Origin: WHTK01 sp965197795
GTDB lineage: Bacteria > Chloroflexota > Dehalococcoidia > DSTF01 > WHTK01
Direction: 5' to 3'
DNA: 64,000 bases
Assembly (NCBI GenBank): GCA_965197795.1
Contig: OZ240228.1
Coordinates: forward strand, 558,001 to 622,000
The position numbers and the translations under genes are program-made. The notes below the pieces were generated by a model. It was not told the DNA's origin. It did not search any database and worked only from the letters and a program-made list of their open reading frames with translations. Every line of letters begins with the position of its first letter. The first letter of the stretch is position 1. Shown in pieces: positions 1 to 9,745 of the stretch.

Positions 1-3000
1 CTCTGTCGTCATAGAACGACACCCGCACGCTAATGGTCTTGCCAAAGTCAGCCGTAACCAGGGTGTAGGTCGAAGCCGTGGCTCCTTCGATGTCGGAGGA
101 ATTGCTCCCGAAGTGGCTGCGGACCCACTGGAATCTGAACGCGTCATCGTCGAGCCCGTCGGGGTCGGCGATCCCGGACACGACCGCCGTCAGCGATTCG
201 CCGACTTCGACGGTGCCGCTGATGACGGGCGCGCCGGTCGCGGCACGGTTGGCGCTCACCCTGAGAATCCTGTCGGTGCCTGGTCTGTTGGAGGTGGCGA
301 TGTACAGAGCCCCGTCGGGGCCGAGCACCGGGGTCCGCAGCCGGCCCTGGCTGCCGTCGAGCTCCGGGACGACGATCTGACTCGCGAAATCGCCCTGTTC
401 GGTGAACTCGAAGACCCGCAGCGACTTCGTCTTTAGCGTGGCCACCGCGAGTCGCCCTTCCCACTCCCCCCAGTGGGGGCCATCCAGGAAAATGGCCCCG
501 CTGGTCGCCAGAGTGGGGAATCCCGAGGACCATCTGGCCTGGCGGGCAGATGGGAACTTCGCCAGGTCGGTCATGGGGACGCCGGCCTCGTCGGAATAGT
601 CGTAGAAGGCCAACGTGCCGTCGTCCGGGATCGGGTCCCAGCCGTAGTTGCCCCCTGGTGCGAGCAGATTGATCTCGTCGTCGTGTTTCGGGCCGTGCTG
701 CACCAGCCACATCTGGTCCGTGCCCGGGCGCAGAGCCAGGCCCTGGGGGTTGCGGAAGCCGTAGGCGTACACCGGCGAGGAGGCGCCGAACGGATTGCCG
801 GGCGCCGGGGCGCCCGTCCGCGGGTCTACGCGGAGGACCTTGCCGCCCAAGGACGTCAGGTCCTGCGCGCCCGTTACCACCCGCCCGTCGCCGGTCGCGA
901 TCCATAGATATCCCTCCGGACCGAAAAGCAGCCGGCCTCCCGAGTGCCAAGGGCCCGGACCGATCGGCATGCCCTTTACCAGGGGATCGACGACGCGTGT
1001 GGCTTCGTCGTAGTCCGCGTCGATCGTCCAGGCGATCACCTGCATCTCGCGTCCGGCGTGCCCCTGGAGCGTGTAGAACCGCCGGTTGGTCGAAAAGTCC
1101 GGGTCCACGGCCAGCGCCTGCAGACCGGCGAACCCGTCGACCAACAGATCTCCGAGATCCGCGGCGACCCGCTTGACGGTGCCATCGGTCAGCCTCGCGT
1201 TCAGCACGCCGGCGCGCTGGGTGAACAGCATCGTCCCGTCCGGGGTGAAATCAATTCCCCAGGGGTGGGACAGGCCCGTGACTATTTCCGTCACCATCAG
1301 TTCCGGACCCGATTCGCGGGCGCCCACGACGGCGGACGAAACAGACTCCGCGGACTTGCCGGGGCCGTGCCCGTCGGTGTACGACGCCTCGGCCTTGAGC
1401 AGCATCCCTTCGTCTTCTTCGGTTGGAACGTAGCTGTCTCCGTCGTCGTAGGCCTCGACGCTGGTCCAGGCGGTTCCGTCGGAGGACCTGGCCCAGCTCC
1501 ACGAAACCGCGCCCGAAGACGCCGCAGGGCCCGAGCCGCCGCCTCCGAGGCCGTCGGGATCGCTCAACGCGGCGCTGACCACCGTCCCGACCCTCGGCCG
1601 CGCCGGAAAGAGCAAAACGGTTCCGGGCCGATCCGCCGCCTTGAAAGCCTCGACCGATGGCGTGGCCTCGCTGGTCAGCGTTTCATAATTGCCACGGTCG
1701 TCGACGAACGCCACCCGCACCTTGATCCGCTTGCCCAGATCCTCGGCGACGAGCGTGTAGGTGGGCGAGCCGGTCCCGATGTTCGTCTCGGTCGCGCCGC
1801 CGACCCGCATCCACTGGTACGAGTAGGCCGCCCGGGTCAGCCCGTCGTCGTCCGACACGTCGGAGACCGCCGCGGCGAGCGTCCGCTTCACCTGCGGCCT
1901 GCCCGTGACCGTCGCCTCGCCGGCAGCCGGGTTGTTGATGAAGGAGCCGCGCACCTCGATCTTGTAGGAAAACGCGTCGGAGGCCCATCCCTGAGCGGCG
2001 GCCTGAGGAGAATATGTCGCGCTTCCGTCCGCGATGGACCACCCCTCCGCGGCTCCCGTGTCTTCGGAGCCGCTCGCCGTTCCACTGACGGCGATGGTTC
2101 CGGAACCGGTGACGCGGACCCTTTCGACGACCACGAAGTAGGTCTTCTCTTTCACGAGAGCCGGGCAGGTCGTCCCCGAGGCCGGAGCGGCGAAGGTGTT
2201 CACGCTCCGCTCGGACAGGCTCGCCGGGGCGATCAGCGTGCAGAGAGCGTCACCCGGGACGCCGCCGTCCGCGTTGAGCGTCGCCTCAAGGTCGGTGGGA
2301 GCGGACGACGAGTCCGAAACGTCGTCGAACTCGATCCCGATGGATGCGAGCGCGTACCCGGCGTTGTTGTTCCCGGTGGTGAATGCCTGGGCCCTCTTTG
2401 CCCCGGCCGAGCCCAGGTCGTGGCCTGCTGCGCCGGGCTGCGTCGTGTTGCCGACCAGCGCGGCGGCGGTCTCCGCGTCTTCGACGAACGGCCGCGCGAC
2501 ACCGCCGACGCCATGATAGGTGTAGATCATGGCATCGTCGGCGTCGACGACGTAGAAGGTCTCCCCGTTCGACCAGATGCCGGAGGCGTGGTCGTTGTCC
2601 TCGTGGAGCGGAAAGTCGTACCCCGCCTCGGTTCCGTCGGACAGTCTCACGCTCCGCACCGTGGAGTCGTTCGAGCCGAACCTGACGCCCCACATCGTCC
2701 GCCCGTCGGTGAAGAGGCCGGTCAGCTGGCCCGTGCCGGGCATCGTCAACTTCCGGGACGTGTCCGGCCTCCCGTATTCGTCCTCCGGCGTCTCCGGGTC
2801 GTCGACCAGACGGAAGGCGTGCGCGTGCGACGTGGTGTCGGTGATCCACATGTGCCGGCCGTCGGTCGCCATGCCGCGCACGATCCACACTCCCCCCGCG
2901 ACGTTCAAGCCTCCATAGACGAAGTCCCTGTCCTCCGCGCGCGTGAGATCCGTCAGGTCGTAGCCGAAGACGTCCCGCCTGGCGCCGTAAAGAGACTGTT

Positions 3001-5230
3001 CGGCGACGTACAGGCGGGAGCCGTGGCCGGTGACAAAGAAGTCCTCCTGGCCCAGGGCTGGAACATCCATGCCAGGGTCGCGGGTGCCGTACTCGTTGGC
3101 CTCGGTTCCGGGGTCGTCCCAAAGCTTGTAGGCAAACACCTTGGCAGCGGCATCGTCGCCCACCCAAAGCGTCTCGCCGTCCGACCATATGCTCTTCGGG
3201 TCCGCGTTCTCCGGATGCAGAGCAAATGGTCCATCCTGGATCCATTCCCTCTGAACCAGCGGTCTGCCTATCCATATAAGCATGGCGCTGCCGCGGTCGG
3301 CGCGGATTCCCGACGTGGAACCTCCTGCAGGCACCAGAAAAGCAGCGGAGTCGATCTCTACCGTGACGGGATGATGCCCGTGCGCACTAACCTCCACAAC
3401 GTCCGAATATGCACTGCCCGAGGCGATGGTGACGGTCTGGGCGGACAGCTCTCCGTTCCGGGCCGACAATTCGACCTCCAGGTCGAGGGGCGTCGCGCCT
3501 TCGGCCAATCGAATCATGACCGCATCGTCTCCCCGCCGCTCCAGCTCCGCGGTGAACGTGAAAGGTGCGCCCGGATTGTCGCCCGCGTCGAGATCCGTCA
3601 GCTTCGAAAGACCTTCGAAGACGCCGACCGGCAGGTCTTTGAACTCGTTTCCCGAAAGGTCCAGCTCTCCGAGGCTCCCGAGGTCGGCGAACACGTCCTC
3701 CGGCAGGTTCTTCAGATCGTTCCCCGCGAGCGAAAGTCTCTGCAGGTCGCCGAGACCGCCGAACACCCCCTCCGGCAGATCGGAGATCTCGTTGATCGAC
3801 AGATCCAGGTCGCGCAGCTCGAGACTGCCGTCGAAGACCCCGTCCGGCAGTTCAGTCAAGAGATTTCCCGACAGATAGATCTCCTCCACCGCGCGGAGGT
3901 CTTCGAAGAGTCCTTCCGGAACCGCCTCGAGGAAGTTTCTGTTCAGGTCCAGGGCGCGCAGCGCGTGCAGGTCCCGGAAATCCCCGGCCTGCAGGGCCGA
4001 CAGTCCTCTCCCCTGAAGGTACAGCCCGGGCGTGACGCCGGGGCCGAAGTGCTGGGAGCCGGTCCAAGTCCTGAGCCTCGTTTCGGAAGCCTCTGAGCAG
4101 TCGCCGACGCCGATCATCCCGGCGACGATGGCCGCCATCACCGAAGGCGTCCGGTCGCAGATGCCGGGGGTGCCGACCCGACCCGTCGGTTCGCTGGTAA
4201 GCGACTCTTCGTTCCCGGCGCCGTCGGTGAAGGACACCCTGACCTTGACGGTCATGCCGCGGTCGCTCGAGGCGAGGATGTAGGTCGAACGGGTCGCGTC
4301 CAAGATGTCCGTGTCAGCGCTCCCGTCGTTGGACACCCATTGATAGCCGAAGACTGCGTTGTCCAGCCCGTCCGCGTCGGCGATGGCGGAGGTGCCCGCC
4401 GTCAGCGTCTCGTCCACCCGGACCCTGCCGATGATCGTCGGCGCACCAGTGGGAGGATTGTTCCAGTCGTAGGCGTAGAGCCTGCCGTCGTCGCGGGACG
4501 CCACCCACATGGTGGTCCCGTCCGACCAGATGCCCTCGTAAGATTCGTCGTCGGCGTCCAACGCGAAGTCCTTGCCGGAGTCCGGCGTCTGGTCCGACAT
4601 CCGGTAGGCGTACAGCTTGGCGTCCCGCCAGTCCACCACCCATATGGTGTACCCGTTCGACCAGACGCCTATCGGAGAGCCGTGGCCGGGGGCCAGCGTG
4701 ATGTCCTTCTCGAAGTCCCAGGCCCTGGTCGACAGGTCGTAGGCAAACACCGTGTCGTTGCCGGTGTCCGCGACCCACATGGTGGTCCCGTCCGACCAGA
4801 TGCCCTCGGGAAAGAGGTTGCCGGCATCTGAAAGCGTGTCGAAGTCCTTGCCCGAGTCCCGGCTGCGGTCCGACATCCGGTAGGCGTACAGCTTGGCGTC
4901 GGTGAAGTCCGACACCCACATGGTGGTCCCGTCCGACCAGATGCCCACCGGAGAGCCGTTGGCGGCGTCCAGCGTGAAGTCCTTGACCGGGTCCCGGGTC
5001 CGGTCCGACATCCGGTAGGCGTACAGCTTGTGATCCTCGAAGTCCGCTACCCACATGGTGGTCCCGTCCGACCAGATGCCGGTCGGATAGCCGTTGGCGG
5101 CGTCCAGAATGAAATCGCTACCGACGTCCCGGCCCTGGGCCTGGACCCCCTGGGCGAAAAGCAGGGCGCCGAAGACCGCCAGCAGGGCGAGCAGCAGCGG
5201 GAGCGGCGCAAGACGCCGGGAGGCGGTCAT
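1..5230 (-). CDS. Giant secreted multidomain protein: propeller repeats, LRRs, Ig-like domains and PQQ-type sugar dehydrogenase domain (3' end outside window)
   Basis: An uninterrupted minus-strand frame runs from an ATG at 5230 off the left edge (1743 codons visible). Residues 1-32 form a signal peptide with a hydrophobic Leu/Ala core. Residues about 39-257 carry five repeats of a GIWSDGTTMWV type, likely a beta-propeller. Residues about 260-353 are Ig-like. Residues about 400-543 hold six leucine-rich repeats. Residues about 660-910 hold a second set of propeller-like repeats. Two more Ig-like units span about 1094-1297. Residues about 1307-1643 match the glucose/sorbosone dehydrogenase (GSDH) family: HPWGIDFTPDG, a WHSGGRL histidine, GFRNPQGLA and the motif HDDEINLL. 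Another Ig-like unit follows. The protein is expected to be exported and could oxidise sugars or bind surfaces. Whether the dehydrogenase domain is active is inferred only. Family assignments come from motif recognition. Confidence 0.88.
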   Translation of the reverse strand, partial: MTASRRLAPLPLLLALLAVFGALLFAQGVQAQGRDVGSDFILDAANGYPTGIWSDGTTMWVADFEDHKLYAYRMSDRTRDPVKDFTLDAANGSPVGIWSDGTTMWVSDFTDAKLYAYRMSDRSRDSGKDFDTLSDAGNLFPEGIWSDGTTMWVADTGNDTVFAYDLSTRAWDFEKDITLAPGHGSPIGVWSNGYTIWVVDWRDAKLYAYRMSDQTPDSGKDFALDADDESYEGIWSDGTTMWVASRDDGRLYAYDWNNPPTGAPTIIGRVRVDETLTAGTSAIADADGLDNAVFGYQWVSNDGSADTDILDATRSTYILASSDRGMTVKVRVSFTDGAGNEESLTSEPTGRVGTPGICDRTPSVMAAIVAGMIGVGDCSEASETRLRTWTGSQHFGPGVTPGLYLQGRGLSALQAGDFRDLHALRALDLNRNFLEAVPEGLFEDLRAVEEIYLSGNLLTELPDGVFDGSLELRDLDLSINEISDLPEGVFGGLGDLQRLSLAGNDLKNLPEDVFADLGSLGELDLSGNEFKDLPVGVFEGLSKLTDLDAGDNPGAPFTFTAELERRGDDAVMIRLAEGATPLDLEVELSARNGELSAQTVTIASGSAYSDVVEVSAHGHHPVTVEIDSAAFLVPAGGSTSGIRADRGSAMLIWIGRPLVQREWIQDGPFALHPENADPKSIWSDGETLWVGDDAAAKVFAYKLWDDPGTEANEYGTRDPGMDVPALGQEDFFVTGHGSRLYVAEQSLYGARRDVFGYDLTDLTRAEDRDFVYGGLNVAGGVWIVRGMATDGRHMWITDTTSHAHAFRLVDDPETPEDEYGRPDTSRKLTMPGTGQLTGLFTDGRTMWGVRFGSNDSTVRSVRLSDGTEAGYDFPLHEDNDHASGIWSNGETFYVVDADDAMIYTYHGVGGVARPFVEDAETAAALVGNTTQPGAAGHDLGSAGAKRAQAFTTGNNNAGYALASIGIEFDDVSDSSSAPTDLEATLNADGGVPGDALCTLIAPASLSERSVNTFAAPASGTTCPALVKEKTYFVVVERVRVTGSGTIAVSGTASGSEDTGAAEGWSIADGSATYSPQAAAQGWASDAFSYKIEVRGSFINNPAAGEATVTGRPQVKRTLAAAVSDVSDDDGLTRAAYSYQWMRVGGATETNIGTGSPTYTLVAEDLGKRIKVRVAFVDDRGNYETLTSEATPSVEAFKAADRPGTVLLFPARPRVGTVVSAALSDPDGLGGGGSGPAASSGAVSWSWARSSDGTAWTSVEAYDDGDSYVPTEEDEGMLLKAEASYTDGHGPGKSAESVSSAVVGARESGPELMVTEIVTGLSHPWGIDFTPDGTMLFTQRAGVLNARLTDGTVKRVAADLGDLLVDGFAGLQALAVDPDFSTNRRFYTLQGHAGREMQVIAWTIDADYDEATRVVDPLVKGMPIGPGPWHSGGRLLFGPEGYLWIATGDGRVVTGAQDLTSLGGKVLRVDPRTGAPAPGNPFGASSPVYAYGFRNPQGLALRPGTDQMWLVQHGPKHDDEINLLAPGGNYGWDPIPDDGTLAFYDYSDEAGVPMTDLAKFPSARQARWSSGFPTLATSGAIFLDGPHWGEWEGRLAVATLKTKSLRVFEFTEQGDFASQIVVPELDGSQGRLRTPVLGPDGALYIATSNRPGTDRILRVSANRAATGAPVISGTVEVGESLTAVVSGIADPDGLDDDAFRFQWVRSHFGSNSSDIEGATASTYTLVTADFGKTISVRVSFYDDR

Positions 5231-5618
5231 GACTTACCGCCGGCTACCCGAGTCCAAAAATCGGGGAGGGGGTGAACGTCTGAGCTAGGCCGTCGTAGCC
5301 GGTGGCCTCCAGCGCAACGTGTAGAGCGACGGCTGGGGCCGTAGTTCCGCCCGCCGCCTCAAGTGCATGGACCGGTCTGTCGAGTGCTATATGAAAGCCT
5401 CCCCGGAACAGGGGTTAATCAAGCTAAAATATCACCTCGCTATGAACCTTCAATGGAAAACGGCCCTGTTTTCGATGGAAGTCTGGTGAAGTTTCCTGGG
5501 AAGAGGTATAGTCGGGGCTGATTGCTACCTACTGACAAGGATTTCGCTCGGCAGCACGTTTCGGTGTGCCGGGACGCTTAGCCGCCAGATTCGATTGCAG
5601 GAAGATGAGGCCTGTCAT
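5231..5618. promoter_or_regulatory. Intergenic region between divergent genes, with a possible promoter for the hybrid kinase
   Basis: No gene is seen here. The sequence separates the minus-strand secreted protein from the plus-strand kinase, so it must hold both promoters. TATAGT at 5507-5512 is a good plus-strand -10 candidate, but the -35 position is weak. TAAAAT at 5425-5430 is another AT-rich candidate. The kinase has GAGG at 5607-5610, eight bases before its ATG. Confidence 0.35.
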
Positions 5619-8015
5619 ATGAACGAGCCCGACACTTCCAGCCATGAGACTGAGGCCCCCGGGGACCGCCTTTTCCTACTCAGCGAGGCCAGCCGCCGCA
5701 TCAACGAGACCCTGGAATTCGACGCGGTGCTCCAGGGGGTCCTGGCCTCCGCCCGTGACCTGACCAAGTCGCGCTACGGCGTTTTCATCCTTCTCGACGG
5801 CGCCGGGCGAATGCGGGAGTTCTTCGGCTCAGGCATGACGCCCGAGCAGGGACGGAAGCTATGGCCCGAACCGGACCGAGTCAGGTTCTTTGACTACGTT
5901 GGGAGTATTCAGAAACCGCTGCGAGTGCAGGACTTCCACAGCCACGCCCGGACGCTGGGGCTTCCCGAGTTCCCCCCGGCCATGACGGCGAGTTCCCTCC
6001 TGTCTTTTCTGGCTGCTCCAATCTGCCACCAGGGTGAGCAATTGGGCACCATCTACCTCGACGAGAAGGAGGGTGAATATACCCAGGAGGACGAGGAGAC
6101 GCTGGTGCTGTTCGCCTCTCAGGCGGCGATGGTCATCGCCAACGCTCGCCAGTACAGGGACGAACAGCGGGCCAGGGTGCGCCTGGAGACGCTGATCGAC
6201 ATCTCTCCCGTGGGTGTGGCGGTCTTCGACGCCCGGACGGGAGCGCCGATCTCCTTCAACCAGGAGGCTGTGCGGATGATGGAGGCCGTGCGGCTGCCCG
6301 ACCGTCCCCAGGAAGAACTGCTGCAGGTCCTTACCGTCCGGCGCTCCGATGGGCACGTAGTGTCCCTGGCGGACATTCCCCTCGCCCAGTTGCTGAGCAG
6401 GGGCGAGACGGTGCGGGCCGAGGAGATAGTCCTGAGCGTCCCCGATGGCCGGTCGATCACCGTCCTGGTCAACGCCACTCCGTTGCGCTCGGAGGATGAC
6501 AACGAGGTGGAGACGGTGGTCGTCACCCTGCAGGACATGACGTCCCTGAATGAGCTGGAGAAGATGCGAGCCGAGTTCCTGGGGATGGTGAGCCACGAGC
6601 TGCGGGCGCCCCTGACCTCCATCAAGGGGTCGGTCGACACCCTGCTGGAGTCCTTCAACTCCCTTGACTCCGCCGAGATACTGCAGTTCATCCGCATCAT
6701 CAAGTCACAGAGCGACCGGATGCGGGACCTGATCAGCGACCTGCTGGACGTGGCCCGCATCGAGACGGGCATGTTGTCGGTGACTCCCGAACCCGGGGAG
6801 GTGGGAGACCTGGTGGACGAGGCGAAGAACACCTTCCTGACCGGGGGCGGGCGGAGAAACCTCACAATCGATATGAAACTTGACCTGCCGCTGGTGATGG
6901 CGGACCGCCGGCGCATCGTCCAGGTCCTGTGCAACCTGCTGTCAAACGCAGCCCGGTACTCCCCCGAGTCCACCTCCATCCGGGTCAACGCCTCGCTGGG
7001 GGAGGACCGCGTCGAAATGTCCGTGGCCGACGAAGGCCGAGGCGTGTCACTCGACGAAATGCCGTTGCTGTTCCGGAAGTTCTCCCGGAACAACGACGGC
7101 GCGGAACGGGAGGCCCCGGACACCGGCCTCGGCCTTGCGATCTGCAAAGGGATCGTGGAGGCTCACGGCGGCCGCATTTGGGCCGCAAGCGCCGGCCTGG
7201 GCCTGGGCTCGACGTTCACCTTCACGCTGCCGGTGGTCGGCGCAGCCGTCGCGGCGGTCGAGAGTCCCGCTCCGAGCGTCAGGTCGCAAACGGGGGCCAG
7301 AAACCTGCCGCGGATTCTGGCGGTGGACGACGATCCGGCGGTCCTCCGGTATGTGCGGGACGCCCTCTCCAGGGCGGGCTATGCGCCGGTTGTGACCACC
7401 GATCCGGACGAGGCTCTCCGCATCGTCGAGAGCGACCGGCCCCGCCTGGTGCTGCTGGACCTGATGCTGCCGGGCAGCGACGGCATCGAGCTGATGAAGA
7501 GCATCCTGGAGATCGCCGAGGTGCCGGTAATCTTTCTGTCGGCCTATGGCAGGGACGAGGTCATCGCCCGGGCCATCGAGGCCGGGGCCGCCGACTACAT
7601 GGTCAAGCCCTTCTCCCCCACGGAGCTGGTGGCCAGGGTACGGGGGGCCATGCGCCGCCGCCTGCCTGCCTCAACGGGAGAGCCGTCGGAACCCTTCGTG
7701 CTGGGCGACCTGGTCATCGACTACGCCGAACGGCGTGTGAGCGTGGCCGGGAGTGCGGTCCATATGACTCCCACCGAGTATGAGCTGCTCTTCGAGCTGT
7801 CGGTGCATGCCGGACGGGTGTTGACCTTCGATGCCCTGGTGGACCGGGTGTGGGGCTTTGGACGCTCCGGCAACAGGGGGAGTGTCACCACCTACGTGAA
7901 GCGGCTCCGTCGCAAGCTGGGGGAGGACGCCGACAGCCCGAAGTACATCTTCGCCGAGCCTCGCGTCGGCTACCGCATGGCGAAGGGCGAGGAGCCAGAA
8001 CCGGGGGAATCGTAA
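5619..8015 (+). CDS. Hybrid GAF-PAS-histidine kinase-receiver-winged helix regulator
   Basis: This single protein (798 aa from the ATG at 5619) contains a full two-component pathway. The order is a GAF domain (about 15-175), a PAS-like region (about 180-305), HisKA with the phosphoacceptor His326 in VSHELRAPL, an HATPase_c domain ending near 540 (GRGV and GLGLAICKG boxes), a receiver with Asp614 in LVLLDLMLP and the KPF lysine, and an OmpR/PhoB winged helix (about 675-790, ending GYRM). It is soluble, with no membrane segment, so it probably senses a cytoplasmic signal through GAF/PAS and binds DNA itself. ATG 5619 has a GAGG box at good spacing. A TTG at 5595 would add eight residues and is less likely. 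Target genes are unknown; the divergent secreted protein is an obvious candidate. Confidence 0.93.
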   Translation: MNEPDTSSHETEAPGDRLFLLSEASRRINETLEFDAVLQGVLASARDLTKSRYGVFILLDGAGRMREFFGSGMTPEQGRKLWPEPDRVRFFDYVGSIQKPLRVQDFHSHARTLGLPEFPPAMTASSLLSFLAAPICHQGEQLGTIYLDEKEGEYTQEDEETLVLFASQAAMVIANARQYRDEQRARVRLETLIDISPVGVAVFDARTGAPISFNQEAVRMMEAVRLPDRPQEELLQVLTVRRSDGHVVSLADIPLAQLLSRGETVRAEEIVLSVPDGRSITVLVNATPLRSEDDNEVETVVVTLQDMTSLNELEKMRAEFLGMVSHELRAPLTSIKGSVDTLLESFNSLDSAEILQFIRIIKSQSDRMRDLISDLLDVARIETGMLSVTPEPGEVGDLVDEAKNTFLTGGGRRNLTIDMKLDLPLVMADRRRIVQVLCNLLSNAARYSPESTSIRVNASLGEDRVEMSVADEGRGVSLDEMPLLFRKFSRNNDGAEREAPDTGLGLAICKGIVEAHGGRIWAASAGLGLGSTFTFTLPVVGAAVAAVESPAPSVRSQTGARNLPRILAVDDDPAVLRYVRDALSRAGYAPVVTTDPDEALRIVESDRPRLVLLDLMLPGSDGIELMKSILEIAEVPVIFLSAYGRDEVIARAIEAGAADYMVKPFSPTELVARVRGAMRRRLPASTGEPSEPFVLGDLVIDYAERRVSVAGSAVHMTPTEYELLFELSVHAGRVLTFDALVDRVWGFGRSGNRGSVTTYVKRLRRKLGEDADSPKYIFAEPRVGYRMAKGEEPEPGES

Positions 8016-8070
8016 ACCGAAGCGCTCCCTACGTTGCTCCGCGTCACCCTACAGGAATCGAGAGACCTCG

Positions 8071-8235
8071 GTGTCGCTGGATTTGAACTTCCAGAAGGCG
8101 CCTTATGGCCCCTACGCCGAGAAGCTGCGGCACATTCTGAAGGACATTGAGGGGCACTTCGTCTCAGGCTACGCGGATGGAGGCGACACACCCGACAAAG
8201 AGCTGACCTACGCGTCCGGCTACAACATCAACTGA
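8071..8235 (+). pseudogene. C-terminal remnant of a DarG-type macrodomain antitoxin
   Basis: An open stretch of 54 codons ending in TGA reads QKAPYGPYAEKLRHILKDIE followed by GHFVSGYADGGD. This resembles the region after the macrodomain in DarG proteins, the ADP-ribosyl-DNA hydrolases that counter DarT toxins. The macrodomain and DarT are both absent. The frame has no good start, so this is a decayed fragment. The assignment rests on recalled family motifs. Confidence 0.55.
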
Positions 8236-8258
8236 TTGGGTTAGAGAAGGTTCCCGCA

Positions 8259-8968
8259 TTGCCATCCTCCTATACATGGCTAGATTACTCGGAGACAGAA
8301 CGCCGAAAGGCCCTAGAGGTCATCGACCTGTTCCGTGAGCGAGATACACGGGATGAGCTCGGCATAGGTACGGTAAGAGACGCTTTCGCGGAAGCGTTGT
8401 TCCCAGGCACTAGCACGATTCAAACCAGGGCCAGGTATTTTCTCTTCATTCCCTGGATTTATGCTCGCCTTGAGCGCCTCGGCGTGCCTTCGGCTCGGGT
8501 CGCTCAACGAGCCCGGACCGACGAGGTTCGCATCATCGAAGCGCTTCTCCGATCGGGCGAGACCGAAGGCGTTATCGGGCGCGAGGTTGGCGCCAGCCTG
8601 CAGCGTCTGCCCAGCGACATCTACTGTCTAGGCTTGCACACCTTTGGCATCCGCAAGTTCAACGGTTCCCGCGCGCAGTATTATCGCCACCTCGATCGCT
8701 TCTACAGGTGGCTGGAGCGAGGCAATGCGGACCTCATTACCGAGGATGGTGACACGGTAGACGGCCGCCCCGTGCATTGGGACCCTCACCTTCCGCCCGC
8801 GCCCGTCGATTGGCCTACCGACTTATCGTTCCGCCTCACGAGGCAAGAAGGCTCATATCTAAAGGACCGGATTGAAGCCAATGCTCCCGGCAGCCTACTG
8901 AGCTACCTGGTGGGTGGAGCATCCTTTGAGCAGGCGGATTTCGTCACGATGGAGACGATCTCGTCATC
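8259..8968 (+). pseudogene. DUF6361-type protein, N-terminal part, fused to DinB debris
   Basis: The first about 236 codons from the TTG at 8259 (SSYTWLDYSETERRKALEVI, then LFPGTSTIQTRARYFLFIPW) match the DUF6361 family, found in defence neighbourhoods and of unknown function. The expected C-terminal half is missing. After about residue 236 the same frame continues into a DinB-like sequence. The open frame ends at 9338. This is a chimera made by a deletion or recombination. It could still be translated as a hybrid, but a functional product is doubtful. Confidence 0.6.
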
Positions 8969-9531
8969 GGCGAAGCGCTTCGTCTGGGTGCGGTGGGTGG
9001 GCCGCGCCACGGCCGCCGATCGTCTTCTCTTCGAGTACAACTCTTGGGCGAACGCCCAGGTGATGGGCAAGACAGCGGAGGCTCTGGAGCCTGACTACTA
9101 CGCTACGAGCGAGGGGCTGAGTTTCGGCTCGCTACACGCCACGTTGCTGCACATCATGCTCGCCGAGCTGGTGTGGTTGTCGCGTTGGCAAGGCACGAAG
9201 CCGCCAGAGTCGTTGAAGGATGGGCGGCTGGCCGCGCGACTTGGCCCAGACAGATGTGCCGACCTATGCGAGGCTCAGCGAGATGTGGGACGAGGAACGC
9301 TTAAAGCAGGCTTCGTTCTTCGCGTCCCTTACGGATGAGGTGGTCAAGTCCACGCTGGCTTATGAGGACCAGTATGGCAATGCGAACTCGCAGCCGCTCT
9401 GGCAGTTGATGACTCACCTGCTGAATCACGGGACGCAGTTCCGAGCTGAAGCTGCAGTACGCCTGACGCAGCTGGGACTGTCTCCAGGAGATCTAGACCT
9501 GATCGTGTGGCTGAGGCGACCGGAAGGGTAA
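8969..9531 (+). pseudogene. DinB-family gene, frameshifted
   Basis: LLFEYNSWANAQVM and LLHIMLAELVWLSRWQG belong to the four-helix DinB/DUF664 fold (metal-dependent, often thiol-linked). This first half is in the frame of the upstream DUF6361 fragment. The second half (LSEMWDEERLKQ, PLWQLMTHLLNHGTQFRAEA, the usual NH...H end) is in another frame, from about 9220 to the stop at 9531. A single-base indel near 9222-9235 therefore breaks the gene. Near its 5' edge, 8993-9019 is identical over 27 bases to 38490-38516. Confidence 0.65.
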
Positions 9532-9561
9532 CGGACCAACAAACTGGACCATGGGTTCAAA

Positions 9562-9699
9562 TTCGCACATCCTACGTCTGGGACGCAGAACATCAACATG
9601 GCAGCATGGCGCTTCTACGCGGCAATGGGAGCCAGGCTGGGTGGCATCGACCGCTTCGCTTACGCGGACCTCCCGGACGTGGAACAGACTGGATCCTAG
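9562..9699 (+). pseudogene. C-terminal tail of a GNAT acetyltransferase
   Basis: An open stretch ending at TAG 9697-9699 reads NINMAAWRFYAAMGARLGGI then DRFAYADLPD. This is the usual last helix and strand of GNAT N-acetyltransferases (the N..A..FY...G motif). The acetyl-CoA binding part is missing upstream, so this is a relic. Confidence 0.55.
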
Positions 9700-9745
9700 A
9701 GCTGAAAAAACCATCTCTGATGGTGCCAGCGTATGTGATGAAAGC

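Noticed and set aside
944..4096. A 1050-codon plus-strand open frame
   Set aside because: It is a shadow of the minus-strand giant protein. It is rich in Arg/Gly/Val with no domains, while the opposite strand shows clear repeats and GSDH motifs in one uninterrupted frame.
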